64,000 nucleotides of DNA, taken from PLOWO2-12-38-17 sp963709355 (GTDB taxonomy: Bacteria > Planctomycetota > Brocadiia > Brocadiales > Brocadiaceae). The DNA is taken from assembly GCA_963709355.1 (NCBI GenBank), contig CAVPVY010000005.1:1736001-1800000 (forward strand), given 5' to 3'. The translations under genes were made by a program, and so were the position numbers. Below the pieces are notes generated by a model. That model was given only the letters and a program-made list of their open reading frames with translations. It had not been told where the DNA came from and searched no databases. Shown here piece by piece: positions 52,550-61,076 of the stretch (position 1 is the stretch's first letter; each line of letters opens with the position of its first letter).

Positions 52550-52957
52550 TGAGTTGCTTTCCCTTTTAAAGATTTCTCAAGAATTATAGATGACTTCGGT
52601 TGGCTGTATCTTTATTTTTAGGTAATAAATGGTGGTAATCTATCAAATTTAATTTTCAGTGTCAATAGAGTAAAATTTCAGTGAAACACTTATAAAACAC
52701 AATTAGACACGAACATTTTTGAACCTAACAAATCTGGTAATCCAAGTTAAGCGATTTATGAGCATTGACGGAGCTCCATGCCTTTCCCCCTTTACATTTT
52801 CTTTTAAATCACGTATCATTTTTCTAATTTGATAATTCAAAATAATGCAAACTTGTAAAGTTATGCTCATTGTAGCACATTTTGTTTGAGTTAGAAATCT
52901 GCAATAGTATCTATGGATATCACAAAGTTTACTGTTTTTATAACCAGAAAGGTTTTC
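52550..52957. other. Divergent intergenic region
   Basis: A spacer of about 400 bp between the SBBP gene and the TPR lipoprotein gene. AT-rich, with promoters expected for both genes, but I can call no single site. No RNA gene seen. Confidence 0.4.
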
Positions 52958-53686
52958 ATGGGGAAATATACATTACTCTTATTTATTTTTTCGTTCATAT
53001 TTATTATAATAGGGTGTAGCAAGGAAAATGCGACGCATACAAGCATAGGGGGTGTTTACAAGTCCAAAAATATTGATAATAAAAACACACGTAGCCCTGA
53101 CAACCTAGATATTCAACAGATAAATGGTAAATTAAGCCTGATGAGCAATGACGACCGTTTCCAATTTGCGCTTAAATCCGGGAATGAAGGCAGATACCAG
53201 GAGGCACTGGCAGCATATAACGTTATATTAGAGAGTGATAAAAATTATCCGGAAATCTATTATTATCAGGGTTTGTTATACCGCGATATTGGTTTGCTGG
53301 ATGAAGCCGTATGCGCATTTCAAACAGCTATACAACAAAACCCAAATTCTGCAGAGGCACATTATAATCTGGGTTATGCATACAGGGGTAAGGGGTTACA
53401 AAACGAAGCCATAGCTGAGTATAAAAAGGTGCTGAATCTTCTTTCGAATAACAAATCAAAACAAATTGCATCTGTTCACTACAACCTTGGACTATCATAT
53501 TTTTCAAAAGGAATGTTTGACGAGGCTATAAATGAATATAATAAGGTGCTGGCACTCAAACCTAAAAATAAAGAAATACACCAGAAGCTTGGGATTGCAT
53601 ATACTGCAAAGGGATGGACTGATAAGGCAAAAGACGAGTTTTCAATTTTTAACTTGAACGAAAAACCAAACAAAAAAATTCCATAA
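52958..53686 (+). CDS. TPR-repeat lipoprotein
   Basis: The start at 52958 (MGKYTLLLFIF) follows AAAGG by 5 bases and is preferred to the ATG 15 codons upstream. Signal peptide ends in a lipobox (IIIGC), so the mature protein is lipid-anchored. At least four tetratricopeptide repeats follow (EIYYYQGLLYRDIGLLDEAV, AHYNLGYAYRGKGLQNEAI, VHYNLGLSYFSKGMFDEAI, IHQKLGIAYTAKGWTDKAK). TPRs bind partner proteins; the partner is unknown. Confidence 0.88.
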   Translation: MGKYTLLLFIFSFIFIIIGCSKENATHTSIGGVYKSKNIDNKNTRSPDNLDIQQINGKLSLMSNDDRFQFALKSGNEGRYQEALAAYNVILESDKNYPEIYYYQGLLYRDIGLLDEAVCAFQTAIQQNPNSAEAHYNLGYAYRGKGLQNEAIAEYKKVLNLLSNNKSKQIASVHYNLGLSYFSKGMFDEAINEYNKVLALKPKNKEIHQKLGIAYTAKGWTDKAKDEFSIFNLNEKPNKKIP

Positions 53687-53704
53687 TTAATACGGAGAAA
53701 AATC

Positions 53705-53890
53705 GTGAAAGACCTCAAAAATAGACTCGATTTATTAGAAATAGACTTAAAAAAGCTTGAAAAAAAGGTCAGGGAAGAAGGGTCTTGTGGTACTGAGGAA
53801 GAATGGCACCACATCCTGCAAAGGGTCAGAAAGATTGAGGAATTTGCTATAACACAACTGGCAATTAAGAAACACCTCGAAAAAAAATAA
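53705..53890 (+). CDS. Small coiled-coil protein of unknown function
   Basis: A 61-residue protein starting at GTG (53705) after GGAG; 18 bp past the TPR lipoprotein gene and probably cotranscribed. It is highly charged with heptads of Leu/Ile (LKNRLDLLEIDLKKLEKKV) and no signal peptide. Not recognised. Confidence 0.6.
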   Translation: MKDLKNRLDLLEIDLKKLEKKVREEGSCGTEEEWHHILQRVRKIEEFAITQLAIKKHLEKK

Positions 53891-54201
53891 ACTGGTGTGA
53901 GCTATAGGAAGGACCAAGGCAATTTGTCATTCCTGTGAAAGCGGAAATCCATTTCTTTCCCTGTGTTTTTTAGATTTCCTCTTTCGTGGGAATGACATTA
54001 TTACAATAGGTTTTCGATTTTATTATAACGTTAACTATACATAAACATTCAAATTTACGGGGTTAACCGCAACCTCTAGTTCGTGCGCTTTACGCAGACT
54101 GCAACTCTGTGGCTATTTAGTTTATATTAGAAGCTTCTTACATTTATAGTCAATATGTCACGCTGCATGATAAAACCCAGATAATATTTTGACAGGATAT
54201 C
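53891..54201. other. Intergenic region with a palindromic repeat
   Basis: About 310 bp holding the palindrome at 53926-53996 and otherwise nothing recognisable. The promoter of the histidine kinase gene probably lies in its right part. Confidence 0.45.
53926..53996. repeat. Large imperfect palindrome, REP-like
   Basis: GTCATTCC followed by TGTGAAAGCGGAAATC on the left arm matches, in reverse complement, the right arm (GTCATTCC, CACGAAAGAGGAAATC). Arms are about 25 bases with a 20-base centre. The outer bases share the CATTCC core with the hairpin at 13749, so both may belong to one dispersed family. Confidence 0.7.
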
Positions 54202-55767
54202 ATGTTTACAAACAAAAAAGAGATTATCTTAAACATAAACAAAATTATTTTCTCCAGTTTGGATATAAGGAATGTATATCAGACTATGAGCGAGGAGCTT
54301 TCAAAGGTAATAGATTTCGACCGTTTAAGCGTTACCCTTATCGCAGAAAACGACAGTTTGTACGAAACATTCGTACTGTCGAAAGGCTATGAATACACTG
54401 CGCTTCAAGAAGGTGTTTTATATCCCATGGAAGGCAGTATGATGAAGAGGGTTGTACAATTCCTCAAACCTGTGATAGTTGAAGACACATCTAAAGGCAG
54501 GTTTCTTACAGATACTTTATTATATAAGGAGGGTCTCCATTCCAGAATGGGCTTTCCACTTGATTATAAAGGCAGGGTAATTGGCAGCGTTAATTTTGGA
54601 AGTAAAAGGAAAAATTATTATTCAAAGAAACACATTGATTTTTTTTCAAAAATTGCCCCTCAATTAGCCATGGCGATTGAGAATACACGATTATTTAATA
54701 AAATTAAAGAGGCCGAGGAAAATTATAGAAGTGTAATCGAAAGCTCTCCCGATATTATCTTTGAATGTAAAAACACCGGTGAATTTATCCTGATGAGTCC
54801 TTCCGTAGAAAAGATAACAGGATATCCTGCAAATCAATTTTACGACAACATGGGTTACGGGCTTTCGCTATGTCATACAGAAGACCAGGAAAGGGTACAA
54901 TATGAAATATCACAAATATTAAACGGCACGTGTGAAAGCATAGCAGACCTTGAATTCCGAGTTACTCACAAAGAAGGTAAAATAGTATGGCTGTCGCTTG
55001 AAGCCCTTCCAATTAAACAGGAAGGCACTATAATTGGCGTTGAAGGTTTCTGCCGCGATATCACAGAAAAAAAAAGGCTGGAAGAGATGAAAGAAAACCT
55101 TATCCGCGATGTAACACACGAATTGAAGACGCCCGTTGCAAAAATAGAAATGGCTATTGATATGTTTGAACGTTCAGTGAGCGCCGGGAACGAACTTGGG
55201 CATGAAAAAATTCTACAAATCAGGGAAATACTTCGAAACAATTCCAATCGTTTGAAAAATGTCATAAAAAATATTCTTGATATTTCAAAACTGGAATCAG
55301 GCATTGAACCTTTAAATTTATCCGACATATCACTCGCGGAACTTACTGAACGAATTATTCGGGAACTTAATGAAAAAGCCCGCCTAAAAAAGAACACACT
55401 GATAAACCTTATTCAAAATAATCTACCTGCCTTTAAGGCAGATAAGGGCAAATTGCACCACCTGATAACACACCTTGTGGACAACGCTATAAAGTTCACC
55501 GAAAATGGCGAAATCAGGATATCAGCAAGGACACACCCAGATACAGTTGAAGTAACTATAGAAGACACAGGTAAGGGTCTTGACGAGGCGATACGAGAAA
55601 GGGTATTTGATAAATTTTATAAAGAAAACCCCTCATCTTTTGGAGCAGGAATAGGCCTTGCTATTTGTAAAAATATTGTAAAATCGCATAAAGGCAAAAT
55701 CTGGGCAGAGTCTGATGGAAAAGGGAATGGCTCAAGATTTAAATTTGCATTGCCAATTATAAAATAA
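54202..55767 (+). CDS. GAF-PAS sensor histidine kinase
   Basis: A 521-residue cytoplasmic kinase without membrane helices. GAF domain at about residues 10-165, PAS domain at about 175-295 (YRSVIESSPDIIFEC ... GFCRDITEKKRL), HisKA with the phosphorylated His in VTHELKTPVAK, and a HATPase domain with N box HLVDNAIKF, G1 DTGKGLD and G2 GAGIGLAI. Start follows AGGATATC. The likely partner is the response regulator at 56007; the signal is unknown. Confidence 0.94.
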   Translation: MFTNKKEIILNINKIIFSSLDIRNVYQTMSEELSKVIDFDRLSVTLIAENDSLYETFVLSKGYEYTALQEGVLYPMEGSMMKRVVQFLKPVIVEDTSKGRFLTDTLLYKEGLHSRMGFPLDYKGRVIGSVNFGSKRKNYYSKKHIDFFSKIAPQLAMAIENTRLFNKIKEAEENYRSVIESSPDIIFECKNTGEFILMSPSVEKITGYPANQFYDNMGYGLSLCHTEDQERVQYEISQILNGTCESIADLEFRVTHKEGKIVWLSLEALPIKQEGTIIGVEGFCRDITEKKRLEEMKENLIRDVTHELKTPVAKIEMAIDMFERSVSAGNELGHEKILQIREILRNNSNRLKNVIKNILDISKLESGIEPLNLSDISLAELTERIIRELNEKARLKKNTLINLIQNNLPAFKADKGKLHHLITHLVDNAIKFTENGEIRISARTHPDTVEVTIEDTGKGLDEAIRERVFDKFYKENPSSFGAGIGLAICKNIVKSHKGKIWAESDGKGNGSRFKFALPIIK

Positions 55768-56006
55768 CGCACTTTAATATTATTACAATAGGACGCAGAC
55801 TAACGCAGATAAGCATAGACAAAATAAAGGTTTCTTTTTTTGTTAACTTATCCAATTGATAATTTACAGTGCTTTTGTATACCGTTGAAAAATCGGTGTA
55901 AATCTGTACTCATTAGTATCCAATCGCAGATTTTGGAATAACTAACGACGTAATTCTTAAGAACATATTCAACACTCGAAACTTACTATAAAGGAGTTAA
56001 AGATAT

Positions 56007-56375
56007 ATGAATGAATTGCTGATTGTAGAAGATGACCCTGAAATGCAGGAATTTTATAAAGATATGTTACAGGGTGAACCTTACACCGTTACTCTTGTTT
56101 CAAATGCGGATGAGGGACTTATAAAAATAAAGGAAAAAAAATTTGATATTGTAATTCTTGATATATTAATGGACGGTTTAACGGGAGACAGACTCTTTGC
56201 TATCCTGAGAAGAGACTTAAGATACAAGGATGTGCCAGTAATTATGGCATCAGCATTGGATGAAAAAACTTACCGTTGCTTTCAGGCATTAGGAAACGTT
56301 TCTTTCTTAGAAAAGCCTTTCGACAAGGAAAAGCTTCTGGGCGAAATAGCAAAAAGATTTGAAAGCAAAAAATAA
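56007..56375 (+). CDS. Single-domain response regulator
   Basis: A 122-residue receiver with acidic pocket (Asp9, Asp10), phosphoacceptor Asp52 (ILDILMDG) and Lys103 (EKPFDK). There is no output domain, so it probably passes signals to another protein, CheY-like or as a phosphorelay step. AAGGAG lies upstream. It is 239 bp past the kinase; that gap contains a common dispersed repeat (GACGCAGACTAACGCAG). Confidence 0.93.
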   Translation: MNELLIVEDDPEMQEFYKDMLQGEPYTVTLVSNADEGLIKIKEKKFDIVILDILMDGLTGDRLFAILRRDLRYKDVPVIMASALDEKTYRCFQALGNVSFLEKPFDKEKLLGEIAKRFESKK

Positions 56376-56760
56376 TATTTTATAAACAAAGCGCCAGAAG
56401 ATTGACGGTATAGGAGCTGTTATATGCGCAAGTCCTACTAATTTTTATACATATTGCGCTTTCCAATGGTCTGCTGTAAGCTTCCATTCGGACTTTTTAC
56501 TTGTTATTCTGAGTGTAGCGAAATGAATAATCTCAATACTGGCACCATGAATGGAGACTAATCGTTTCACTCATGGTATAAGGTGGTTATAATGCAGGAT
56601 GCGGAATTCGGAATCCAACAATTGAGACGCTTGTCTTGCTGGCTGATGACACCGAAATGAAGAATGCAGACTGTGGAATTTTGAACTTTAAATTTTGAAT
56701 TTTATATTTTGTATTTAATAATTTAACACATCGTACATCATAAAGCATACTTCATATATC
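56376..56760. other. Intergenic region with dispersed repeats
   Basis: About 385 bp. It contains a GTTATTCTGAGTGTAGCG-type dispersed repeat near 56500 and a run of heptamers (GAATTTT, GAACTTT, AAATTTT, GAATTTT, ATATTTT) from about 56675, followed by a second heptamer type (TACATCA, TACTTCA, TATATCA) that runs right up to the bioD start codon. Confidence 0.7.
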
Positions 56761-57471
56761 ATGGCAAAGGGATATTTTATTACAGGTACAGATACAGGCG
56801 TTGGGAAGACGCTCGTTGCCGGTGGAATCGCCGCCATTTTGAAAAATAAAGGTATTAACGTTGGCGTTATGAAACCTATCGCTACCGGCTGTAAACGGAT
56901 AAATAATCGTTTAATATCTGAAGATGCTGTTTTTCTAAAACTTTCGGCAGAAGCAGAGGATGACTATGAACTCATTAACCCCATCAGCCTCGAACAACCT
57001 CTTGCCCCGTCAATTGCAGCACGACTGAGTAATACAAAAATAGATACGGAGAAGATACACACTTCTTACGATATTCTATGCGAAAGACACGATTACATGA
57101 TTGTCGAAGGTATCGGTGGGTTACTGGTTCCTATAGACGAATATTATTTTGTTGTGGATATGGCCGAAGAAATGGAACTCCCCGTAATAGTTGTATGCAG
57201 TCCTACGCTTGGTACAATAAACCACACCTTGCTAACTGTGTCCTATGCCCGCCAACACGGACTGGACGTCAAAGGAATCATTGTAAATGAATCATCCGAA
57301 AATTGTGATGCTCCTCTTAAGAAGACGAACACCGATGAAATTAAAAGGCTCACGGAACTCCCAATAATAGGCACAATTCCTTTTGATAAGAGACTGGATA
57401 CACAAAGGTATAATAAGGAGGCAGTGATAAAGATTTTTAGTGATAACGTAGACAAAGATATTATAATGTGA
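56761..57471 (+). CDS. bioD: Dethiobiotin synthetase
   Basis: A 236-residue P-loop enzyme that closes the ureido ring of dethiobiotin from diaminopelargonate, CO2 and ATP. GTDTGVGKT (8-16), KPIATGC, EGIGGLLVP and the C-terminal PIIGTIP are visible. There is no ribosome site; the sequence before the ATG is heptamer repeat, so expression may be weak or leaderless. Other biotin genes are not present here. Confidence 0.93.
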   Translation: MAKGYFITGTDTGVGKTLVAGGIAAILKNKGINVGVMKPIATGCKRINNRLISEDAVFLKLSAEAEDDYELINPISLEQPLAPSIAARLSNTKIDTEKIHTSYDILCERHDYMIVEGIGGLLVPIDEYYFVVDMAEEMELPVIVVCSPTLGTINHTLLTVSYARQHGLDVKGIIVNESSENCDAPLKKTNTDEIKRLTELPIIGTIPFDKRLDTQRYNKEAVIKIFSDNVDKDIIM

Positions 57472-57644
57472 CTTTGTTTTGCTAAATTTTTAATACAAAA
57501 ATAGGTTTTTAACCACAAAGTCACAAAGTGCACAAAGAAATGAAAAAGTCAACAGTGGAGGTTATTGTCAGGTAAGGCCTGTGGATAATGTGTTTTATTG
57601 TGGTTGTATTTCTGTAATATTCAGTTTAATTTGGAGTAAAATAC

Positions 57645-58976
57645 ATGCAAACTCAGTTAGAACTGGCACGCGAAGGCGTGATAACAGAAGCCATGAAAGA
57701 GGCAGCTGTCTATGATGTCGTTTCCCCGGAATTTATCCGCGAAGGTATTGCAAAGGGACAGATCGTCATTTATGGAAATCCAAATAGAAAATCACGTATA
57801 ATAGGTATTGGTAAAGGACTCAAGACAAAGGTAAACGCAAGTATCGGCACCTCGCCCGATATTATTGATATTGATATGGAAGTAAAAAAAGCTCAAACCG
57901 CTGAAAAATACGGGGCTGATACCTTAATGGAACTTTCAACGGGGGGAGACTTGACAAAAATCAGGAAGCGTGTGCTAGACTCAATTTCACTAACAGTTGG
58001 CACTGTCCCACTCTATCAGGCAGCCATCGAAACCATTAAAGAAAAAGGTTCTGTTGTTTATATGGAAGCCGATTTCCTCTTCGATATCATAGAACAGCAG
58101 GCAGAAGAGGGTATTGGCTTTATGGCAATCCACTGCGGCATCAACCTTATAACCCTCGAACGGCTCAGGAAACAGGGATATCGATATGGCGGACTCGTCA
58201 GCCGCGGCGGTTCATTTCTAACAGCATGGATGAATCACAACAAGAAAGAAAATCCACTTTATGAACAGATTGACCGTCTTATTGGCATCATGAAGAAGCA
58301 CGACGTGATTCTCAGTCTTGGAAACGGTCTCAGGGCTGGAGCTATTCATGACAGCACAGATCGCGCTCAGATACAGGAACTCGTTATTAACTCTGAAATT
58401 GCTGAATATGCCCAGAGTAAAGGCGTGCAGATTATTGTGGAAGGACCGGGACACATACCTATTGATGAAATTGAGGCTAATGTAATTATTCAAAAGAGGC
58501 TCAGCAATAATGCCCCATTTTATATGCTTGGACCAATTACAACAGATATTGCGCCTGGATACGACCATATTTCATCGGCAATCGGGGCGGCATTGTCGTC
58601 ATGTTACGGCGCTGATTTTATTTGCTATGTCACCCCACCGGAGCATCTGGCTCTTCCAGGACCTGATGACGTTAGAGAAGGCGTTATGGCAGCTCGCATC
58701 GCCGCACACGTCGGTGATATGGTAAAATTAAAAGAAAAGGCAAAGAATCTTGACCTCAAGATGGGCATTGCCCGCAGAGACCTAGACTGGAAGACCCAGT
58801 ACGAGACAGCCATTACTAGGGAACGTGCGCAGGAAATACGCGATAGCCGTCCGCCAATGGATGAAGATACCTGTACCATGTGTGGAAACCTTTGCTCGTT
58901 AAAAGGCGTAATGAAGTATTATGAACAAGACCTCAAAAAAAGCCGTAAAAAGAGCGTGACCACAGCGGCATTTTAA
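57645..58976 (+). CDS. thiC/bzaF: ThiC-family radical SAM enzyme, probably BzaF-like
   Basis: A 443-residue [4Fe-4S] enzyme that rearranges aminoimidazole ribotide. ThiC makes HMP-P for thiamine; the paralogue BzaF makes 5-hydroxybenzimidazole for cobamides. The C-terminal cluster motif is CTMCGNLC. Where ThiC has SLGDG-RPG this protein has SLGNGLRAG, followed by INSEIAEYAQ instead of LGEL. FMAIHCGIN, GLVSRGGSF and EGPGHIPIDEIEANV also look like BzaF in my memory. GGAG precedes the ATG. No TPP riboswitch is visible upstream. ThiC remains possible. Confidence 0.75.
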   Translation: MQTQLELAREGVITEAMKEAAVYDVVSPEFIREGIAKGQIVIYGNPNRKSRIIGIGKGLKTKVNASIGTSPDIIDIDMEVKKAQTAEKYGADTLMELSTGGDLTKIRKRVLDSISLTVGTVPLYQAAIETIKEKGSVVYMEADFLFDIIEQQAEEGIGFMAIHCGINLITLERLRKQGYRYGGLVSRGGSFLTAWMNHNKKENPLYEQIDRLIGIMKKHDVILSLGNGLRAGAIHDSTDRAQIQELVINSEIAEYAQSKGVQIIVEGPGHIPIDEIEANVIIQKRLSNNAPFYMLGPITTDIAPGYDHISSAIGAALSSCYGADFICYVTPPEHLALPGPDDVREGVMAARIAAHVGDMVKLKEKAKNLDLKMGIARRDLDWKTQYETAITRERAQEIRDSRPPMDEDTCTMCGNLCSLKGVMKYYEQDLKKSRKKSVTTAAF

Positions 58977-59055
58977 AGTGAACGCTAAAAAGGGATAAAG
59001 GTCTTTTGAAAATCATTGAAAGAATTGAGGGAAATTTGTCAAGATGAAAGATTTG
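58963..59055 (+). repeat. 93-bp direct repeat, copy 1
   Basis: Begins in the last codons of the ThiC-family gene (GGCATTTTAA) and extends 79 bp past its stop. It aligns without gaps to 59684-59776, offset 721 bp, with about 14 mismatches (about 85 percent). Together they bracket the toxin-antitoxin pair. Confidence 0.9.
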
Positions 59056-59140
59056 CCCCCAACTTTTTTCAACCTTTTACTTTAATTTTTTTTAGAAGTA
59101 GAAGTGTTTTTAACATACTTGTTGTAAACGAGGTGAGGAT

Positions 59141-59353
59141 ATGAAAACTATAACTTTTAACGATGCGCTGGAGATAGTTGAGTCTTTGCCTGAAGGGCAA
59201 AGAGAATCACTTATTGAGATTGTCAAAAATCGTCTCATAGAAGAACGAAGGGATAGGCTTGCACAAAACATTAAGGAAGCAAGAGAGGAGTATGCACGAA
59301 GTGATATCAGAAAAGGTACGGTAGATGACCTTATGCGCGAGACTTCAAGATGA
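59141..59353 (+). CDS. Antitoxin of a type II toxin-antitoxin pair
   Basis: A 70-residue protein with AGGTGAGG before its ATG. MKTITFNDALEIVESLPEGQ and a C-terminal highly charged helical tail fit the small antitoxins (addiction-module component family) found before RelE/YafQ-like toxins. It overlaps the toxin gene by 4 bp (ATGA). Confidence 0.82.
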   Translation: MKTITFNDALEIVESLPEGQRESLIEIVKNRLIEERRDRLAQNIKEAREEYARSDIRKGTVDDLMRETSR

Positions 59354-59634
59354 GAATGCTTATATGGAGTAATACCTTTATTCGTGCATTCAAAAGGACG
59401 AGTAAAAGGTATCCGAATTTACAACAGGAGATAGAAAATACATTGAGGCAGTTAGCTAAAGATCCTTTTGCTCCGCAACTGGAAACCCATAAGCTCAAAG
59501 GGAAACTATCAGGTTCATGGGCATGTAGTGTATCTTATGATTTACGCATTATTTTTGATTTTGTGAAAAATGAGTATCGACCGGAGGATGATATCTTCTT
59601 GATAGAAATTGGAACTCATGATGAGGTCTATTGA
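59350..59634 (+). CDS. RelE/YafQ-family mRNA interferase toxin
   Basis: A 94-residue protein: FIRAFKRTSKRYPN, LAKDPFAPQLETHKLKGKL, SVSYDLRIIFDF and the final GTHDEVY are characteristic of RelE/YafQ toxins that cut mRNA on the ribosome. It is coupled to the antitoxin. It is intact and is the payload inside the 93-bp repeats. Confidence 0.9.
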   Translation: MRMLIWSNTFIRAFKRTSKRYPNLQQEIENTLRQLAKDPFAPQLETHKLKGKLSGSWACSVSYDLRIIFDFVKNEYRPEDDIFLIEIGTHDEVY

Positions 59635-59683
59635 GAATATTGCAATCCATTAAATATATTTACTGGCAAGATGGTGAGTATTT

Positions 59684-59776
59684 CAGTGGCATTTTAAAGC
59701 GAACACTAAAAAGGAATAAAAATCTTTTTAGATTCATTGAAAGAATTGAAGTAAATTTGTCAATGTGAAAGATTCG
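59684..59776 (+). repeat. 93-bp direct repeat, copy 2
   Basis: A degenerate copy of 58963-59055, including bases equivalent to the ThiC-family gene's last codons and stop, although it is no longer attached to a reading frame. Confidence 0.9.
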
Positions 59777-59813
59777 ACCTCTAATTTCCTTCTTAGATTT
59801 ATATTATAGTAGC

Positions 59814-59878
59814 TTGTCAGCATATTCCTGCCTATTTTTGCTCGATACTCGCTATTTCATACAATAGCATGCTGACAA
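59814..59878. repeat. Inverted repeat upstream of the nuclease gene
   Basis: TTGTCAGCAT (59814-59823) and ATGCTGACAA (59869-59878) are perfect complements 45 bp apart. They could be a regulator site, transposon-end remnant or attachment site. No matching sequence is seen elsewhere in the island. Confidence 0.45.
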
Positions 59879-59937
59879 TTATACAATAAAGATAAAAATG
59901 AATGTTCTGCCAATAAATATAAAAAGGGATATGAACA

Positions 59938-60972
59938 GTGAATAACGACAAAATTGCTCGGATTTGCTGGAATACGAATGGCTGGCGGAAACCATCTGGA
60001 ATGACCGGCAAGAGTAAAAACAAGGATGCATATGAGTATCGTTATGGTTATGGCCATGAAGAGTGGTTATTGGATACTACAAAAAACTATAAAGGCTATC
60101 ATTATGCATTTCTTCAACCGATTGGACTGCATCGAGAAAAATACAGAGGCCAGACTTTCAATATTTCTCTCTATTCTATCAATGAAGAAACAAAAAAGAG
60201 ATGGTGGCTCGGCAGAATTCGTTATGTTATAGTCTTAACCGAGCAAGAATCTCAAGCGGCATATCTTGCTTATAAACAAAATGGCTGGCTGTCGGAAATG
60301 GAAAAACAACTTCGGAGTATTGGTGCGAAAGTCGATGCATTTAGAAAAACGAAACCTGAAGATTTTTTTGTTATACGTTTTCGCCCTCGTTCACTTGAAC
60401 TGTTGGATATGCCCTTAGAGTTTTCTATCAATGATCCTGCCGTCAAAGCAACGTATTATGTTTTATTGAATAAAAAGAAGACACCAAAATTACTTTCATC
60501 AAAGAAGCAATTCATTTTCAGTCATGGCTACACAAAGAAGAAAGGCACTGCTGAATCTAGTTATGAAGCGCACTCCTCCAATATTGACCTCGTTCAAAAT
60601 CGAATGCAGACTAGAATTTATCAGCAACTTGTAAAGAAATATGGGAAAGACAACGTGGGAACAGAATTAGATACAGGCTATGGCGCTCTAATCGACGTTG
60701 TTGTCAGAGAATCCAAAAAACATTTTACATTTTACGAAATAAAAACATCATATTCTGTAAGACTGTGCATTCGAGAGGCATTGGCACAGCTACTTGAATA
60801 CGCCTATTATCCCAATAAAAACAATGCATCAAAAATTGTTGTAGTCTCCCCGCATGCTGTTACAAAAGAAGCACAATCATATCTGGAGCATCTTCGGCAT
60901 CGTTTCGGAATTCCAGTTTATTACCAAAGATATGATCCTGAATTGGAGGCACTAGAAGACAAAATATACTGA
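59938..60972 (+). CDS. Predicted PD-(D/E)XK nuclease with an N-terminal unknown domain
   Basis: A 344-residue protein starting at GTG 59938 after AAGGGAT. The C-terminal domain (about 215-335) has Asp253 (LIDVVV), Glu267-x-Lys269 (YEIKT) and a following helix with QLLEY (Gln284 and Tyr288, a QxxxY signature), so it is probably an active restriction-like nuclease. The N-terminal 165 residues (WNTNGWRKPSG, GYGHEEWLL, YHYAFLQPI) recall domains fused to McrA/HNH-type modification-dependent nucleases, though this is from memory. The location in an accessory island supports a defence role. The gene ends 6 bp before an attC-like site. Confidence 0.72.
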   Translation: MNNDKIARICWNTNGWRKPSGMTGKSKNKDAYEYRYGYGHEEWLLDTTKNYKGYHYAFLQPIGLHREKYRGQTFNISLYSINEETKKRWWLGRIRYVIVLTEQESQAAYLAYKQNGWLSEMEKQLRSIGAKVDAFRKTKPEDFFVIRFRPRSLELLDMPLEFSINDPAVKATYYVLLNKKKTPKLLSSKKQFIFSHGYTKKKGTAESSYEAHSSNIDLVQNRMQTRIYQQLVKKYGKDNVGTELDTGYGALIDVVVRESKKHFTFYEIKTSYSVRLCIREALAQLLEYAYYPNKNNASKIVVVSPHAVTKEAQSYLEHLRHRFGIPVYYQRYDPELEALEDKIY

Positions 60973-60977
60973 GCAAG

Positions 60978-61068
60978 GCAGAACAACAGCGTCAACCCGA
61001 CTGGAATTAATCTCGGCACGGTTTTTGTTCATGCTGGTTGCACCAGCGGGTTACGCATTTCGTTAGGC
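60978..61068 (+). other. attC-like integron recombination site 1
   Basis: The parts of an attC site occur in order: R'' box GCAGAAC (60978-60984), 5-base spacer, L'' box CGTcAACCC (60990-60998) with one unpaired C, a centre of about 49 bases, L' box GGGTTACG (61048-61055), 6-base spacer and R' box GTTAGGC (61062-61068), which fits GTTRRRY. L'' and L' extend inward as CTGG/CCAG. The next gene begins 8 bases after R', as cassette genes do. Confidence 0.65.
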
Positions 61069-61076
61069 ACAAAAAG

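Larger units (their letters stand above)
59635..59937. other. Spacer between toxin and nuclease genes
   Basis: About 300 bp. It contains copy 2 of the 93-bp repeat and then an inverted repeat of 10 bp (59814-59823 and 59869-59878). The nuclease promoter should lie here. Confidence 0.5.

Noticed and set aside
57472..57644. Possible TPP or cobalamin riboswitch before the ThiC-family gene
   Set aside because: I looked for the conserved TPP (CTGAGA) and B12-box sequences and found neither. The spacer holds only a common AACCACAAAGTCACAAAG-type dispersed repeat.
58963..59776. The 93-bp repeats as attC sites
   Set aside because: They lack the complementary R and L boxes and hairpin structure; they are direct repeats only.
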